A DNA stretch of 6,941 nucleotides from Propionibacteriaceae bacterium. Lineage in GTDB: Bacteria > Actinomycetota > Actinomycetes > Propionibacteriales > Propionibacteriaceae. A program made the position numbers and the translations under genes. The stretch spans positions 1 to 6,941 of the forward strand of contig JAUNUL010000017.1 in NCBI GenBank assembly GCA_030538175.1. The letters are read 5' to 3'. The first letter of the stretch is position 1; each line of letters opens with the position of its first letter. The notes beneath the pieces were generated by a model. It worked only from the letters and a program-made list of their open reading frames with translations, did no database searches and had not been told where the DNA came from. Of this stretch, positions 5,532 to 6,941 are shown piece by piece.

Positions 5532-6941
5532 TCAGCGCTTCGGGCGCCTGGCGGGGACGGGTGGGAGAAACTGGTCGATGATGCTCTCCGGGTGGGGGTC
5601 GACGGCGAAGCGGCCGAGTTCGATGAGCCCGACGACGACCGCGATCATGGCGAATCGACCCATCGCGAGGTCGCCCAGAACGGCCATCGATTCGGCATCC
5701 AGCCCGACAAGCTCTCCATCGCGATACACCAGCAGTGCGGCCCCTGCGGCGCCCAGAATTGCGTAGGCGGCGAACAGGAAGGCGCGGCTGTCGATGGGGA
5801 AGCGTGGACTGCCGACCCGGGTGAAGCCGGCGTCGGTGAGCACGCGCCAGATCAGGCCGAAGAAGAGTACGCCGGCTGCGGTGAAGCCGAGCGCCGCGGC
5901 GATCGGTTCGGCGAGGATGTGGCGCCATCGGATCGCCAGCAGCAGGAGCAGGCCGATCGAGACCAGCAGCCAGTGCAGTTCACGGAGTTGCCGGAGCATG
6001 GCCCAGCGCACCAGTGCACCGACCAGAATCAGAGCCAGCACGGGGTACATCAGCTGTTCGCGCACCACCACGGGGCCGAAGAATCCGATGCCAAGCATGG
6101 CCATGCCGACGGCCAGAGCCGGCCCCAACGCCGCGCCCAGCGTGTCCCCGCGGCTGATCGATCGGGCGGTGAGAACGATCGCCGCGATCGTGCCGGCGAA
6201 GTGCCCGATGGCGAGGAGGATCGCGGGGTCGAGTGCTTGGGAGGCCAGTCCGATCGGAAACCACAGGATCGCATAGGGAGCCAGCAGGTATGCCCACCGC
6301 GACAACGCGGAGGCGATCTCCGTGGGGCGTGGGGGGCCTTGGGGTCCTCGCCGGCGTGCCCAGGCCACCATCCACGTGCACCAGGCGACGGTGCCGGCGA
6401 CCACGGCAACGGTCGTGGCCGTGGACCACAAGACTGAAGGCGGAGGCAACACAATGACCACGATGATGTGGGCGATCACCAGCAGAGCGACTGCGAGGCG
6501 CCAGAACCAGCCCGCCAGCAGCGGACGGGCGGAGAGCACCGACCAGGTCACGGCCCGGATCGTCAGCTCCGCGAACGCGGTTCCGGAGGCGACGGCCAAG
6601 GGACCCGCGCAGAACATCAAGAAGCCCAGTGGAACGAGATATGCCGTGATGACTGCCCGCTCGCCGGCGGGATCAATCAGCACCGACAGCAGGGCCGGTG
6701 CCGAGTAGCTGACGAACACGAGGATCGCGAGGGTGGTCAGCCAACCACCCGTGAGCGGACGCCGTCGGCGGCGCAGGCACAGCACGAGGATGGCAATCCA
6801 ACAGAGGGGCGTCAGCGGCAGCAGCAGATAGGCGAGCGGGCCCTGACTGGCCTCGAGCCAGCCGACAAAGACCATCCAGGCCCGAAATCCGGCGACCAAG
6901 GTGACAAAGGCACCGACCCCGATGGCCACGGTCCAGCCCCA
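5532..6941 (-). CDS. Polytopic membrane protein of unknown function, 5' end beyond window
   Basis: The frame ends with TGA at 5532-5534 and is open to the right edge. A GTG at 6929 could start a 465-residue product, but four more in-frame codons (Trp-Gly-Trp-Thr) precede it with no stop and no ribosome site visible. The true start is probably outside the window. The protein is almost all membrane: I count about eleven to thirteen hydrophobic segments, including roughly 5-23, 33-51, 63-85, 93-118, 138-161, 168-190, 212-231, 236-255, 264-287, 292-309, 318-333, 341-361, 383-402 and 423-441, some possibly joined. The basic loop RRRRR at 53-57 and RARRRGPQG near 190-198 suggest cytoplasmic sides. 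The tail DPHPESIIDQFLPPVPARRPKR is polar and probably cytoplasmic. No transporter or enzyme motif stands out, so no function is offered. The DUF1801 gene lies downstream on the same strand. Confidence 0.75.
   Translation of the reverse strand, partial: WGWTVAIGVGAFVTLVAGFRAWMVFVGWLEASQGPLAYLLLPLTPLCWIAILVLCLRRRRRPLTGGWLTTLAILVFVSYSAPALLSVLIDPAGERAVITAYLVPLGFLMFCAGPLAVASGTAFAELTIRAVTWSVLSARPLLAGWFWRLAVALLVIAHIIVVIVLPPPSVLWSTATTVAVVAGTVAWCTWMVAWARRRGPQGPPRPTEIASALSRWAYLLAPYAILWFPIGLASQALDPAILLAIGHFAGTIAAIVLTARSISRGDTLGAALGPALAVGMAMLGIGFFGPVVVREQLMYPVLALILVGALVRWAMLRQLRELHWLLVSIGLLLLLAIRWRHILAEPIAAALGFTAAGVLFFGLIWRVLTDAGFTRVGSPRFPIDSRAFLFAAYAILGAAGAALLVYRDGELVGLDAESMAVLGDLAMGRFAMIAVVVGLIELGRFAVDPHPESIIDQFLPPVPARRPKR

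Noticed and set aside
5055..6437. 460-codon plus-strand open frame
   Set aside because: Antisense to the DUF1801 and membrane-protein genes; low-complexity His/Gln/Gly/Asp-rich product typical of a shadow frame.
1..6941. Defence, phage, secondary-metabolite or CRISPR system
   Set aside because: No nuclease, transposase, integrase, toxin-antitoxin, biosynthetic core enzyme or spaced repeats could be found in any frame.

Overview
This is a GC-rich stretch (roughly two thirds G+C by eye) of what looks like an actinobacterial chromosome. The evidence is the codon use, the GTG starts, the apparent leaderless promoters and the gene repertoire. I would guess Propionibacteriales or a neighbouring order, but nothing here fixes a genus. 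I see no tRNA, rRNA, CRISPR array, insertion sequence, prophage gene or integration scar. The content reads as ordinary chromosome rather than an obvious mobile or defence island.

Layout. (1) Positions 1-640, minus: the front part of a membrane-anchored YdcF/DUF218 protein whose 3' end is off the left edge. (2) A 59-bp divergent spacer with a short palindrome and a probable leaderless promoter, leading to 700-1122, plus: a 140-residue protein of unknown function with a Lys patch and a Pro/Ala linker. (3) 1168-1698, minus: a YbhB/YbcL-type PEBP-family protein, convergent with the previous gene. (4) A 211-bp divergent spacer at 1699-1909. (5) 1910-3391, plus: a long GCS2-type glutamate-cysteine ligase family enzyme, followed after 28 bp by 3420-4796, plus: rarA, the AAA+ replication-associated recombination ATPase. 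These two probably form an operon. (6) 4803-5468, minus: a protein with an N-terminal helix-hairpin-helix domain (like the RNA polymerase alpha C-terminal domain) and a C-terminal DUF1801 domain. Its stop is 6 bp from that of rarA. (7) 5532-6941, minus: a large polytopic membrane protein whose 5' end lies off the right edge.

How the genes relate. The ligase/rarA pair is the only arrangement that clearly suggests cotranscription on the plus strand. The membrane protein and the DUF1801 gene run the same way with a short gap, but the latter seems to have its own leaderless promoter. No shared pathway is evident across the window.

No whole new system is evident. The observations most worth following up are: a strong GC-flank bias around GTAC sites, which captures every Val GTA codon I could find; two matching leaderless promoter/start arrangements; the HhH-DUF1801 fusion; and the unassigned substrate of the long ligase.
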